DNA from: Effrenium voratum | Taxonomy: Eukaryota; Sar; Dinophyceae; Suessiales; Symbiodiniaceae | Direction of reading: 5' to 3' | Length of the DNA stretch: 64,000 nt | Assembly (NCBI GenBank): GCA_963377175.1 | Contig: CAUJNA010003296.1 | Coordinates: 79,501-143,500 of the forward strand | Shown here: piece after piece, positions 30,191-41,815 of the stretch | Numbering within the stretch: the stretch's first letter is position 1 | Layout: the number at the start of each line of letters is the position of its first letter | The notes under the pieces: model-generated | The model's input: the letters and a program-made list of their open reading frames with translations, nothing else | What the model was told of the DNA's origin: nothing | The model's database searches: none | Made by a program: the position numbers and the translations under genes

Positions 30191-30975
30191 TGGACAAATC
30201 ATGAAAGCCACGCTGCCGCCCGCTACACTTGATTCGCTGCATCTTTTGGAGTAGCGCGTGGGGGGGGGGTGAGTCCCACTGCCGGGGGTATCTTATCCCA
30301 GAAGGGAACGGATACCTTGTGCTAGCAGAGGATCGTATATGTGGTCCCTGGATCTATTCCGCAGGAAATCCAATGTATGCCAATATGGAGTGCAAGAGAA
30401 TGGATAGTCCCTGGTGACTGTGGGTTGCTGTAATACCTGCGAAAGCGGTCTGCAAGCCGTTTGTCAATGTATCACAAGTCCGTAAGGACCATGTACACAA
30501 TATGACAAAATGGGCCTTGAGCCAAATGTTGCATGGAGATCAACATGTGAATCAAACACAAAACAGACACAAATTTCTTTTGATCTCCAGCACAGAAGTA
30601 CTATGTAATGTTTGGCTTCTTGGCCTTTGGCCGTAGCCTTGGTTTTCTGCCGTAGCCATTGAAATGTACCGTAGCCATTGAACTGCTGGATTCATCCTTT
30701 TGCTGCGCGGATGAAAAGTCTTGGTGACAACTGAAAAAGAAACGGTTTGTACACTTGATGCGGGATACCTAGCTGTGCCAAAAGGTGGTGCAAAATGCTT
30801 TGTACATGCGGGATCGATGTGAAACTTGTCGTCAAGGAGGATCAATTGGTCGTGATTCGTTGTGGCTTTGTCGTGCGAACTCTCGCAACCGAGCTTCTGG
30901 AATCTTCGCCCTGGTAGATCATGAAGACCAAAGGAGGTCCGGATGGTTGCCAAAGGTGGCAATCGCAATAGCTTA
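30191..30975. other. Spacer between the tandem retroelement and the copia-like element
   Basis: No gene recognised. Contains a G-run near 30261, three CCGTAGCC strings at 30643-30680 and, on the minus strand at 30506-30528, a spliced-leader-like string with one base missing (see findings). Part of the minus-strand tail of the copia-like element may extend here. Confidence 0.4.
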
Positions 30976-31600
30976 TCATTTCTTGTTGCACCAATGATAG
31001 CTGCTGTCAGACTCACTGCCGTAATCGTAATCTCTCCAGGCCGAGTCGCTGTAGTGCTTCCATCCCTGATTGCCGTACGAGTACTGGTTCCATGGCTTCC
31101 AGGATGTCTCCTGTGTCTTGCCCTTGATGTACTCCTTGGTCCAATTGTAGTTTCTCTCTCGGTTTGCTGCATGGCTTTGGATGTAGACCATCAGTGGGCT
31201 GTGTGAATCGGAATCACTGTGACCCAGCATCAGCATCTTGTTGGTGATGTGCTTGATGCGCTCATTGGATGAGACCTGGTAGTTGGCGATGACCTTCTCA
31301 AAGTCGGATTGCAGTTGTGCTTCCGTCAAATATTCCTTCTCTGACTTGCGGAACTGCTGCTGGATGTCAGTCTTGCCGCATCCAAATACCATTGTCCTTC
31401 ACGTACACAGTTCCAATGTGCTTGTTCAGGAATTGATGTGAAGTCCTCCACGAACATATTCTCTGCTGGCCTAGGTGCTGCAGGCGTGGGAGCCGTCTTC
31501 CATGACTTAGAGGATGCTGGCTTCGAAGGTGGCGTGGATGATGTTTTCTTGGAGTCGGCTGAAGAGCCGCTTTTTCCTTCTGCAATGATTCCTTCTCATC
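30976..31600 (-). pseudogene. Degenerate region after the integrase
   Basis: Several overlapping minus frames give protein-like text, for example SEKEYLTEAQLQSDFEKVIA and NYQVSSNERIKHITNKMLML, then a Tyr/Gly/Asp-rich tail (YGNQGWKHYSDSAW). No RT motif is seen. Frame changes near 31380 and 31560 mark decay. The identity of this part is unknown. Confidence 0.35.
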
Positions 31601-32614
31601 TGGTAGGAAGAAGATCAATTCCAGGTTTCCCAGGAGGGATGGTTTCATCCTGTCTGACCTTTGTCATGTTGACCTTGATGAGTCTTGTTCCGAGATCAAG
31701 TCCAACCATTGCTCTTCCTTTTAGCCAGATTCCTCCTTTGCTTCCATCGGAACGGATCTTGGATTTGACCTCCTGCCAGTAAAACACCTTGTCCTGTACC
31801 TGAAGAGGTTTTTGAACTCATTCGGAGATTCTGAGCAAGGTCTCGTCGGGTGTCTCCGGATTGACGAGCTTCCTGGAATGCCTGCTTGGACAGCTGCTTG
31901 GTCTGGATGGCTGTAAGCTCTTCTTCATTCCTGTCGATCGTCAACTGAGTTGGTGTTGCGACATCTAGCTGAATGAGATCTGCTGGTCGTCTTCCGAATG
32001 CAAGTTCCAAAAAAGGCGTTGCCCCCCCATATTAGGTGACGGTCTGATTTCTGACCTTGACAAGTTGTCTATATGTCACTTCCTTCAGTGTTGCAGGTGC
32101 TGCGCCTGCCTTAATGGACTTAAGCATGATCTTTAGTTGGGCCTTCAGGAGTTTGGCCATGGTGTGTTTGGTCCCAATGAGATCGGTCTGATGTCAAGGG
32201 ATTGATAGAAGTGTTCCCATGTCTCCGTCATGAAGGCTTGATCTGCGACAGTAGTTCCTGAGGACGGTGATGTTCTCGGATTCTCTCGTAGTCATCACTG
32301 CCTCTGCAGTGAGCAGTGTTGTTGCTCCATCCAGAATGACAAAAAATAGTGATGTGTTCTCCAGTTCCAAGAGGAACTTGACAGTGATCAATGAATGTCA
32401 TGTCACCGAATGTGTCCGCCCGAAGTCCACTCGTCTCGCTTCGCGACGGTGCTTGTTTTGCCGCTTGGCACACTTCACACTCACTTCGGATTTTGTCGAA
32501 TAGGTCGTAGGTTGACTTTGGTAAATGAAGCGCGCGGGTTCTGAATCGAAATTGGTCGGTTGTCGTGTGATGATGCTGAAGGTGGAGTTTCTTCAACTCT
32601 TCCGGCTTTGACAA
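31596..32614 (-). pseudogene. Copia-type integrase, frameshifted
   Basis: The zinc-binding N-domain is KLHLQHHH ... CEVCQAAK near 32590-32450. The core begins FGDMTFIDHCQVPL (first Asp). Further core text (GTKHTMAK, YRQLVKVRN) is in other frames with an in-frame stop. The C-terminal part has FLELAFGRRPADL (split across a stop and shift near 32010) and VFYWQEVKSKIRSD...WLKGRAMVGLDLGT, the usual strand-rich tail. These are the parts of a retroviral-type integrase, but at least three frame breaks make it inactive as written. Confidence 0.65.
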
Positions 32615-32847
32615 TCGCTGGTGGATTCTGCCTAAGGCAAGTGGAAGTGATGTGGGTTCTTCTCTGGATGGTGCTTTAGGATCTGGCTCAATAGTCGACT
32701 GGCCCTTCTTGCCGATCCTGAACCTGCTTCCTCGTCTTTGAGCGAGTTGTCCGAGAAGGTCTTACCTTTCCACAGGTTAGTCATTGGTTTGTTTGCCTGG
32801 GATGTAAGTCGCCAACTATCTTCTAGAATGTCTGGATCTCCGCCTTC

Positions 32848-33700
32848 TTATGCATCAATAATTTCCGTTGTACGTTCTCGGCTGATGTTGTCAGGATTGA
32901 TTAGGCATTCTTTTGCTCCATTGGGTGTGAACAGTGCCTTTGGAGGCGTCATGTGCGCACGGGTGAGCTGCTTGTTCTTCTTGCTAAGAACCCAATGATC
33001 CTGCTTCAGAGACCCGGTGATCTTAGGAGCTGCTGTATCCTCCTTTGTCTCGGATGACGTGGCTGCACTCGTGGACGACTCCCAGGAGGGAAGTTTGATG
33101 CTGTTGTCATCGTCGTAGACGTAGTTGGTAAGTCCTTTGACAGCAATTTCTCCATGTGATTTCACTCTTGCCACTCCAGCAAGGTCGACAACGCATGTCC
33201 TGTGCCGGATACTGGAACTGCTTGACGGCGGTCCATGCCAAAGGTTGCAGGTGATCTTGTCACATTGAGGTGTGTGCTCATTGGTCATGTAGTGGTTCCG
33301 CATCTGGCTGATGCTCAGGAGGATCGGTACAGTGCCTTGTTTGAGGATGTCGATGTTGGTATTTGCACGGAGGAGTCGTGTTATATCTGAGATGCAAGGT
33401 CCAATTTACCTTAGCTGTCTCTCCATTGGCAAAAGTGAACTTGGTCTCGGCCGGGATGTACTCGTAGCAGATAAGGTCCTTCATGGGTTTGGTGGCCTGA
33501 GTAAAACGCTGGATTGCATGCCAGCTGCCCATGGATCTGGTACAACCGTTGTCCAGGATCGCATAGGTCGCTTGATGACAGGTGCCTTGGCTCTGATTGG
33601 TTGTAACGGACAGAGTGTGTTCTGAAACTGTATCGGATTGGATCAGCTTCTCGTGGATGGCCTCTTTCTCATGCTGCTCGTAAACGTCATGGAATGCCAT
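32848..33700 (-). pseudogene. Copia-type aspartic protease region and linker
   Basis: The text ATYAILDNGCTRSMGSW holds the protease active site; the usual D-(S/T)-G is D-N-G here. FTFANGETAKVNW fits the following strand. A frameshift near 33300-33370 leads to LLSISQMRNHYM and ICRHRTCVVDLAG-like text, then a Ser/Thr-rich linker (SSTSAATSSETKED) before the integrase. The protease would process the gag-pol polyprotein. The substitution and the shift suggest a dead copy. Confidence 0.55.
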
Positions 33701-33782
33701 GAATGCTTGTCCGGTGCTGGATGTTTCATGGGATGAGACCCAGCCTTGGTCTGTCCAACCGGCATAGGTAGGCTCTGCAATT

Positions 33783-34818
33783 TCAGCAACGGTGTGGCAG
33801 GCTGCTCCTCCGACTTCTCTGCGATGGCTGCAAACGTTTTGGATTTTTCTTTGTCATGTCCGCCTTTTCCTTGCCATTGTCATAGGATGGATAACCTTTG
33901 TTTCCATCGAAGGGATACTGGAACTTCGATTTTCCTTTCTTTCCCTTCTTACTTTTGCCTTTTCCCCAATATGCCTGGTCGTAGGGATCATAGTTTTCGT
34001 TGGCCATATTGGCCTTCCCGCCAGAACCGCTTTTCTTGAAGGGTTTGAAGCCACCTCGTCGGTGACTGCCCTTGTTGTTTCCTGATTTTCCTTTTCCTTT
34101 CTTCCTTTTGAATCTGAAATTCCGCCCAGACACCTTTCTCGCAATGAACGCATCGTTCTCCTCGAGGGCCCAACACGTCTCTTCATCGTTGTCCGCCATG
34201 AGTTCTTCTTGTCCTTCTTCATCCTCAACCCAAAAGCCTTCTTCTCCTTCGTATTCACCTTGCTCGATGATGGATGGATCCTGGACTGAAGTTCTGGTCG
34301 TGATGAAAAGGTCGTGGAATTGCGTCTTCAGCATCCCATAGGTGTAGTTCTCTAGTGTGATGTTCCTCAGAGACATTGCACTTGTCAGCCTTTTTTTGTC
34401 TGCTGGTTTGACAGCTCGCTCTGGATGATGAAAACTGCGCTATGAGATTATCCCCGAAGGGAAATGCGTCCCGTTGTCTTTGCTGCATCCCTTGAATGAA
34501 TTGTGTGAGGACTACTGGATCGTCCTCTTGGAGCACAGCAGGAGGCGGGGCTCTGGCACCGGCGGCTTGCTTTTGCTTCATGTATTGACTGTCGAAATTC
34601 TGGAGACTCTGCCGTGCGCACGGGCATCAAGTCCATCCAGGCTGCCTTCAATCTCATCAGAAGGACTTTGAATTTTGATGTGAAAAGGAGGAATTTTGGA
34701 GTTCTGCGGAGCCTGTAGAGGTACACGTTCGTGGTACCCTTCAGGAAGTACTGCTTCAGCGTGTTCTTGAAGTAGTTTACTCCTTCTTCAGGATCTTGCG
34801 ATCGGTCGTTTTAGGCAT
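33783..34818 (-). pseudogene. Copia-like gag, frameshifted
   Basis: Begins with ATG at 34818 (MPKTTDRKILKKE), then continues in another frame (YFKNTLKQYFLKGTTNVYLY, QFIQGMQQRQRDAFPFGDNL) and again from MSLRNITLENYTYGMLKTQF. The tail is acidic (GEEGFWVEDEEGQEELM) and then Lys/Gly-rich (KRKKGKGKSGNNKG, GKGKSKKGKKGK), a nucleocapsid-like basic region. No zinc knuckle is visible. At least two frame breaks. Confidence 0.5.
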
Positions 34819-35493
34819 GACGGGTTAGGGCGACGGCGACTAGTGCGACAAAGACGGATAGTTTTGAGGAGGACCCGCAATGCACGGATGGGAAGACGGA
34901 CAGATTTGATTGTGGGATGTTGAATGGGGAGAAAGGCTAGTTAGGGTGGCTTCCTGCTGTGCGTTATTGTCGGCGCCTTCGTCGTTGTCGTGTTACCCCG
35001 TCGGGTGTGTTGCCATCGTGGTTGCAAAATAGGCCCTCCACCACAAGGGGGGAGAGGGAGGGGTTATCGGCACGTTGGCACGCTTGGGCTGTTCTGGGGT
35101 GGGAGACGCAGTCAGATCCCAAGCTAAGTATAAGGCTATATAGGGTGCTGCGTGAATTGATGTAGGGGGCAACTTGTGGTGATCAACACCTAGTTTGGTG
35201 TTCAAGGATCCCACAAGGCCTTTCCAACTCAATTTCGGTGCCTGGTTAATAAAGAGTATCCGCGCCCCCGTGCCAGAACAGTGTTTGGTCAAAGCTGGAC
35301 TAGCCTGTATAACTCAAGCACCAACGTGAATGTCGCCCTAATGTGCACCTTGGCGGGGCTATGGGAAAGGGACTTGGCAAGAGAAGTGAGGAAACTTGGC
35401 CTACAAACTCAGGATCCTGTCTGGTTTCCCCCCTTCTGAACAAAAGACATCCGGGTCCTTCCCCTTCTTTCCGGTTCTGTCTGGCGCGGACAG
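34819..35493. other. Region upstream of the copia-like gag
   Basis: Would contain the 5' leader or LTR of the copia-like element if present. I could not find a matching direct repeat at the other end by eye. No gene seen. Confidence 0.35.
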
Positions 35494-35600
35494 CGAGGCC
35501 TGCGGCTGCTGCCTGGCGCTGCTGTGGGCCCAGAAGCCTTCTGCGGAGTGGCTCGGGAGCTCCAGCCTTGAGCGGAGGCTTCGTCTTTCGAAAGCCAGAC
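35494..35600 (+). CDS. Exon-like segment, Cys-rich start
   Basis: After an AG at 35492-35493 the frame reads EACGCCLALLWAQKPSAEWL then GSSSLERRLRLSKARRGDR. GC-rich compared with its surroundings. The 3' border is unclear. No family recognised. Confidence 0.3.
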
Positions 35601-37734
35601 GGGGGGATCGAGCGCTTGGGTCGGGCGATGGGGTGCGCCGGTTTTTCCTGGGGACATGCGGCGGGGGGGGGGGGGGAAGCTAGGACATGGTGGAAAGAAG
35701 AAGCGGGATGTTGGAACTTGGAGCATGTTGAATGTGTTGAAAGGGAGAAGCTTTTCTGGGGGTTGATCTCCTTTATTCTTCATTGTTCTTTTCAAGCGGC
35801 TGCTGTTTGTCTGGCCATTTTCTTAAAGGTCAAAGGTGAGCCCTGAACCACACCCCAAGCACACCCCTCAATCCGGGAGTACATGAAGGGCAGGGGAGCT
35901 GCTCCTCGCTGCAATGCACAACAACCCCCCACAAAGGGCAGGGGTTCCCCCAAAAGGACATCGGGGAAACCCCCAATATACCACTTACACACCCCACCCG
36001 GGCCTTGAGGGTTTTTTGTGGTTGGGGCATTTGCAAACACGCAGTAGCAAGTGTTTGGTTGCCCCGGTTGAACCAACCGGGTGTCCTCCAAAAGTGACGG
36101 GCCCCCACTGGATCGCATGATCTGGATCTCATGATGGTTCTTGATCGGGGTTCTGTCTTTAGTCGTCGGCTTCCTTTCTTGCTTCCCGGGACCCTCAATC
36201 ATCAAATAGGTTTGTCCCAAATTAAATAGGGAACTCTCCCCAGACGTGATTTCCCATTGGTTTACGTTTCAACTACTTGAACCTCTAGAGACGCTCGGGG
36301 TCATTCCAACTCATTTCTGGTCTGCGGTTCTCTTGGTTGGTATTTACGGAACCCACTGTAAGGTGGGATACCTTGGGAACAAATGGGCCATGCTTCCAGC
36401 GGATAGAAAGGCCGAGCTTTTGTTGCTCAGGGAGGGCCACAATAAAACAGAAAGACCCGGGATGTGAAGGTCAACGATAATTATCCGCCCTCTTGCTTCT
36501 TTACATGGGCTTCGGTATGCCGCTGAAGATCACCAGGTTTTGATTGTGACTCTGAAACCCTTGCCAGACATGACTGACCATGGTTGGGCCTTGTATCCTT
36601 CCGATCATGGAAGCTGACGATCGGAGGGGGTATACCTGCCCTGCACCTGACGGTTCGGGGTGGTTTGGACAAGTTTCCCTCAAAATGGACCCTCTCATGG
36701 ATTCCACGTTAGTGGAGTAGAGGGAGCGCATCATCATCTCAGGAAGGCGCTCTTCGCGCGCGGGCTGGTGGGCTACGGGGGCATCTGCCCGAAGCCCCAG
36801 GAGCCTTGTGCCGGGTGTCGCATTCCCGGGTGAGCGATGCCATTGCTCTGCATCACTCGCATCATTTGCATCATGATTTGTTCTGGTTCTTGGGAGTGTA
36901 CTTCTGGCTGACATGCTGAATTTACGTGCAGTGCGGCGCATTGAAGTTTCTTCGCGGGATGGAAATTGGGCGGGGGGGCCGAAGCGCCAAGGAGATGAAC
37001 TGGCAGATCTGTGTTGACATGTTTTGAAGAAGTAGGATCTCCAACAGCTGCTTTTGGGTTGGACTTCTTCTGGGGCTGGCCTTTTTCCACATGATGTTTC
37101 CTTTGTAAGCTTCACTGCATAAACCAAACATGTTTGTTTGGTTGGGGGCCAAAAACAGAGGCTGAGAAGCTGCGGGATTGGTAGGCGAGCCGCTTTTGAA
37201 AACTCAACTTTTGGCCATTTCACGAGTTGTTTTGTGGTTGCCAATCTTTGTTTTCGGGTTTAAAAGCCCCCTGTTTGGGGTTCCATTTGAGACAAGCCCA
37301 TGTGGTCCTGGTCCCTTTCTACCCATCACGTATTTGGCTGCCTCCATGTTGTCACTCGTTCGGCGCTCTGGTGGCTGGTTCCGGTGGCTTCTAGGGATCC
37401 TTGGGCTTGGCAAAAGGCCCGACGTTGCAAACGGATCGGAGTCTCCACTTAGATTGTCTGGGTTCTTGGTGAACTTGGCAGTGACCTGGTGAGGGCTTGA
37501 AGGTACATGACCCAGCGGTCTTCGAGTCAAGGTGGAGTCGGACAGCAAGATGGCTGTTGCCCTCATCAACAATTAGCGCACAGTCCGGTCGCATGCGCTT
37601 CAGATGACACGCGATGTTCTGACTTGGGGCTTGGGCGCGTGATCACATGCAGATCAGAGCAGTCTACAAGGGTGGCGGAACCGGGGGCAAACCTCTTTCA
37701 GTGGATCGGGGAACTCTGAAAGACGAGTGTTACG

Positions 37735-37795
37735 GTCTAGTGTAGTGGGGATTGGGATGTTCACTGGGGTTACGGGATCTTGACCCATGGCCATG
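37735..37795. repeat. Partial MITE-like element, family 2 (right half)
   Basis: Contains TAGTGGGGATTGGGATGTTC and the right terminus TTGACCCATGGCCAT, as in 9073-9195. The left half is missing. Confidence 0.55.
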
Positions 37796-39170
37796 TGTCC
37801 ACCTTAAGCACTCACTCCCCTATTCGGCTGAGGTTTTGGCTTCCTGGCCATCTCGCTGATGCACCTCGCAGTGGCCTGGATTCATATCATAGGGGCGTTT
37901 GGGGGGAGCCCCTGTTCTGTGATTTTGAAGAAAACCTTGAAAGGAAAGCCACCATTTTGGTAGGTCCAACCTAAAAAGCGACACGCCCATATGAGAGTTT
38001 GGCTCAAAATTAAGGACCCCCATATGTGAATCCAAACAGGGGCCCCTTTGATGGACATCAACACCAACCAGTTGTGAGGTGGTTCCCATTGAAAATCACT
38101 CCCATAGGAGCCAGAATCAACGCCTGCGTAGATGAAGAGTAGTACGGGACACTGCCAACAATAAATCGGTGCGGCCGTCCGTTTGGTTATTCACAATTGT
38201 ATTGGGCAGACCACTCTAATGCCAGGCTTTGATGATGACTCATGTGATGCGTGCATTATGCACTCATTGTTCCTGTCTGCATGCCAATCTAAGAGGGTGT
38301 TCACCATCCCCAAACCACCCACAAGAGAGGGGGGGGTAGTGAGAACCCTTCAACCATGTCTAAGATGGGATCCTTGGCGAAGGAGCAGTATACGGAGCAA
38401 CTAGCAGCCATCAGTATGTGAGGCTCCCTTGGCGAAGGACAACCTGTTCAGTGGGTTCCACCTCATAATTGTGTTGGATGCGCCCCGCTCAGGGCGTCTG
38501 TTTTCCCTTTGTTGTTGCCAACCACCAACTTCATCACGTGGGTTTTTCCAGGTTGGCTCAAAACAAAGCAACTTGCTGTTTAACGCTTGACACGCAATGT
38601 GCACGCATTGGCATCCCCAGCTCTGCTTCGCTGGCAAGCGCATTGCTTGCATTGTTGCGCAAAGTAATTGGTCAGCCCATGCAGCATTTGACAATGCCAG
38701 GGCCGAATGTAATCCCAAAATTCTATTTTGATCCCTGGCACAGGGTGTGCTGCGCAGAAATGAATATGGAGGCCCCCATGCCCTCCCCTCACGCAGCAGA
38801 CAAGTTCACCTGTTACGACTTCAGCCAGCACCATGGTGTTAACACGCCCTCCTCACGGAGACGGCGCCTTGTTTACTTCTTGGGGAACATAAGGGACCGC
38901 AGGTTTTCCTCTTGATTCCCCTGGCTTCTATTTGGTTTCAACTTCAACTTGACTCTTAAGTTTTTGGGAGTTGTGTGCTTTCCCACTACCCTGAAAACGT
39001 AGAGCATGTGCATAGGGCAACAGCCAACTAACGTTGACTCTGGATTAGTCCACCGGGCAGATTGATCAGGGTTCCAAAACATGAAGGATCCCGCATTAAA
39101 TGGGACACTCCCTTTTTAGCCTCAACCAGAGGCTTGTTCCGATCCCATAGCTTCCAATCAGGCCGGGCTC

Positions 39171-39280
39171 CTCACTTCCTGAGTTCTCGGAATTCATATC
39201 GATTGGGAAGACCGTTTTAGTGGCGGAATAAAAAGGACTCTTCTTTTGGCATCTTTTGGCCGATCCACTTGGGAAGTGAG
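39171..39280. repeat. MITE-like element, family 1
   Basis: Left end CTCACTTCCTGAGT, right end ACTTGGGAAGTGAG (two mismatches to the reverse complement). Interior TTGGGAAGACCGTTTTAGTGG-like block and TTTTGGCCGATCC shared with 63156-63258. Confidence 0.65.
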
Positions 39281-39868
39281 CTTACTTGGTGGTTCGAATT
39301 GCGTGGATGGGCGGTTTGGGAATTCGAATCCTGGATCTTATCGCTGGGAACTGGGAGCCCACCCGCGGAACGGGGCTCCAAAGCGCCGATTGAGGACTCC
39401 CAGATCGTGGCGCAGACCGCGCCCATCTTCTCCGCCGCATTTGCGCGCATCTTCCTGAAGGAGCGTTGTTTTTCTTCTCTTTTTTTCTTCTACTTTTTTC
39501 TTCTTCTTTGTTATTCTTTTTTTCTTCTATCCATTTTTTGTGACCTCCCAGTGGGTTTGGGCCAGGATAAAACCACCAGCCAAGTGGATCTTGGGCATTC
39601 GGACCGCCGAAAGCTGTGAGGGTCCATATGACCAATTTGGTGCTGTGGAGAAGGTGGGGAGCGACCCCTAAGACCCGGCCCCTGTTTAAACGGCATGCTT
39701 GAAGCACCATGTGGATATTATTTAAAGGCCGTTTGAAGAGGTAGTGTCTCATTGGATTCGGTGAGTGGTTCTTCCTTCATGGTATTCTTTCAGCCTTTTT
39801 GTTTTTAACAAACATACTTGTCGTTCCGGTATTCTTACCGGCATTTTTCGCGCCGCCCTGTTGCAAAG

Positions 39869-39973
39869 CTTTGCATCGCCGTCGTGGATCGAAGCGAGGA
39901 GCCCTGGCACTGCTCGGAGTTCTTCAGCGCGGGGGCGGGCATCGCCGGGGTGGCCTTCATCGCCAAGCCCCAG
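39869..39973 (+). CDS. Exon-like segment, well bounded
   Basis: 105 bp, exactly 35 codons, between AG at 39867-39868 and CCCCAG|GT at 39973/39974. It reads LCIAVVDRSEEPWHCSEFFS then AGAGIAGVAFIAKPQ. Phase 0 at both ends, a Gly/Ala-rich hydrophobic second half, and GC content well above the flanks make this one of the best exon candidates in the window. No family recognised, and neighbouring exons were not found. Confidence 0.5.
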
Positions 39974-40429
39974 GTGCTGCCCCTCGATGGACTCGCATAT
40001 GGCGGATGGGTGTGGGCCCACATTCGCTTTTTGGTCGGAGGGTTCCAGGGTGCCAGGTTTAAGTAGGGTGGAAGGGGAAAAGGGGGCAACACGAGATTTG
40101 GGGGTCCAGATCGCTACAACGAGCGGCTCTATGAACAAGAGCGAAAGCCCCATAGATGCATTCATTTCTTACTTGAGGTGTTGCAATTGTTTCAAAGCTT
40201 GCAGATGGGTCGGTGGGTCGATGGTGGAAAGGCCGGATTTGGGTTACCATGGAACTGCATTCTTTTGTCGGGGGAGGGGGGTTTGCTACGGTGATGCTTC
40301 ATTTTCTTTCTTTTTTTCCCAAAAGCATCTCTGATGCTTGGGTTCTGCTTTAGGTTTTCTCTTAAGGTGCCTGGGAGCGATACAAGCTGTGACGACGGAG
40401 ATAAGAAGGGATTTCCATTTCGTTGTGCT

Positions 40430-40690
40430 GCAGACCGGGCGTGCGATGCCGGCTGGGGGTGCAGACCGGGCGTACGAGGCTGGCTGGGGGGACGGCGGTG
40501 TGGGGCTGGCTGGGGGCACGTGTGGTGCAGACTGGGTGCGCGAGGCTGGCTGGAAACTGCCCGCGAGCGAGACTGGCTGGCTGGGGGGACGCAGACTGGG
40601 CGTGGCTGGAAACCGCCCGCGAGCGAGTTTGGCTGGCTGGGGGACGGCGGTGTGGTGCAGACTGGGCGCGCGAGGCTGGCTGGAAACCGC
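40430..40690. repeat. Degenerate GC-rich repeats leading into the minisatellite
   Basis: Irregular repetition of GGCTGGCTGGGGG, GCAGACTGGGCG and CCGCCCGCGAGCGAG strings. The last of these is the core of the following 48-bp array, so this looks like its diverged edge. Confidence 0.7.
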
Positions 40691-41815
40691 CCGCGAGACT
40701 GGCGCGGTGGACGCTCGTGACATGCGGGAACCGCCCGCGAGCGAGACTGGCGCGGTGAACGCTCGTGACACGCGGAAACCGCCCGCGAGCGAGACTGGCG
40801 CGGTGGACGCTCGTGACATGCGGAAACCGCCCGCGAGCGAGACTGGCACGGTGGATTCTCGTGACATGCGGAAACCGCCCGCGAGAGAGACTGGCGCTCG
40901 TGACATGCGGAAACCGCTCGCGAGCGAGACTGGCGCGGTGGACGCTCGTGACATGCGGAAACCGCCCGCGAGCGAGACTAGCGCGGTGGAGGCTCGTGAC
41001 ATGCGGAAACCGCCCGAGAGCTAGACTGGCGCGGTACCGCCCGCGAGCAAAACTAGCGCGGTGGACGCTCATGACATGCGGAAACCGCCCGCGAGCGAGA
41101 CTGGCGCGGTGGACGCTCGTGACATGCGGAAACCGCCCGCGAGCGAGACTGGCGCGCTCGTGAACCGCCCGCGAGCGAGACTGGCGCGGTGGACGCTCGT
41201 GACAGGCAGAAACCGCCCGCGAGCGAGACTGGCGCGGTGGACGCTCGTGACATGCGGAAACCGCTCGCGAGCGAGACTGGCGCGGTGGACGCTCGTGACA
41301 TGGGGAAACCGCCCGCGGGCGAGACTGGCGCAATGGACGCTCGTGACATGCGGAAACCGCCTGCGAGCGAGACTGGCGCGGTGGACGCTCGTGACAGGCG
41401 GAAACCGCCCGCGAGCGAGACTAGCGCGGTGGACGCTCGTGACATGCGGAAACCGCCCGCGAGCGAGACTGGTGCGGTGGACGCTCGTGACAGGCGGAAA
41501 CCGCCCGCGAGCGGGAAACCGCCCGCGAGCGAGACTGGCGCGGTGGACGCTCGCGACATGCGGAAACCGCCCGCGAGCGAGACTGGCGTGGTGGACGCTC
41601 GTGACATGCGCAAAATGCCCCCGAGCGAGACTGCAATGGCGCGGTGGACGCTCGTGACATGCGGAAACCGCCCGCGAGCGAGACTGGCGCGGCGGACGCT
41701 CGTGACAGGCCGAAACCGCCCGCGAGCGAGACTGGCGCGGTGGACGCTCGTGACATGCGGAAACCGCCCGCAAGCGAGACTGGCGCGGTGGACGCTCATG
41801 ACATGCGGCAACCGC
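40691..41815. repeat. 48-bp minisatellite, about 23 units
   Basis: The unit contains GGTGGACGCTCGTGACATGC followed by GGAAACCGCCCGCGAGCGAG and ACTGGCGC. Most units are 48 bp, i.e. 16 codons, so several frames stay open on both strands over 1 kb; this alone does not imply a protein. The plus frame gives a 16-residue repeat (VDARDMRKPPASETGA). Some units are shortened (near 40890, 41030, 41160, 41510) or variant. Confidence 0.9.

Larger units (their letters stand above)
30976..34818 (-). mobile_element. Decayed Ty1/copia-like element (gag, protease, integrase)
   Basis: Reading right to left on the minus strand, gag-like, protease, integrase zinc-binding, core and C-terminal regions appear in the Ty1/copia order, broken by several frameshifts. 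No reverse transcriptase YVDD block or RNase H was found between the integrase end (about 31600) and 30200. I could not identify terminal repeats. It is either a truncated element or an integrase-bearing fragment. Confidence 0.6.
35690..39868. other. Long non-coding stretch
   Basis: No convincing gene. Holds a partial family 2 MITE (37735-37795), a family 1 MITE (39171-39280) and a T-rich tract at 39470-39540. Open frames here overlap on both strands without domain signals. Confidence 0.45.

Noticed and set aside
30643..30680. Three CCGTAGCC(ATT) strings resembling the start of the dinoflagellate spliced leader
   Set aside because: Only the 5' 8-11 nt match, whereas relict leaders usually keep the 3' part. 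Each copy diverges right after. The strings also fall in a Gly/Tyr-rich repeat-like tail read on the minus strand.
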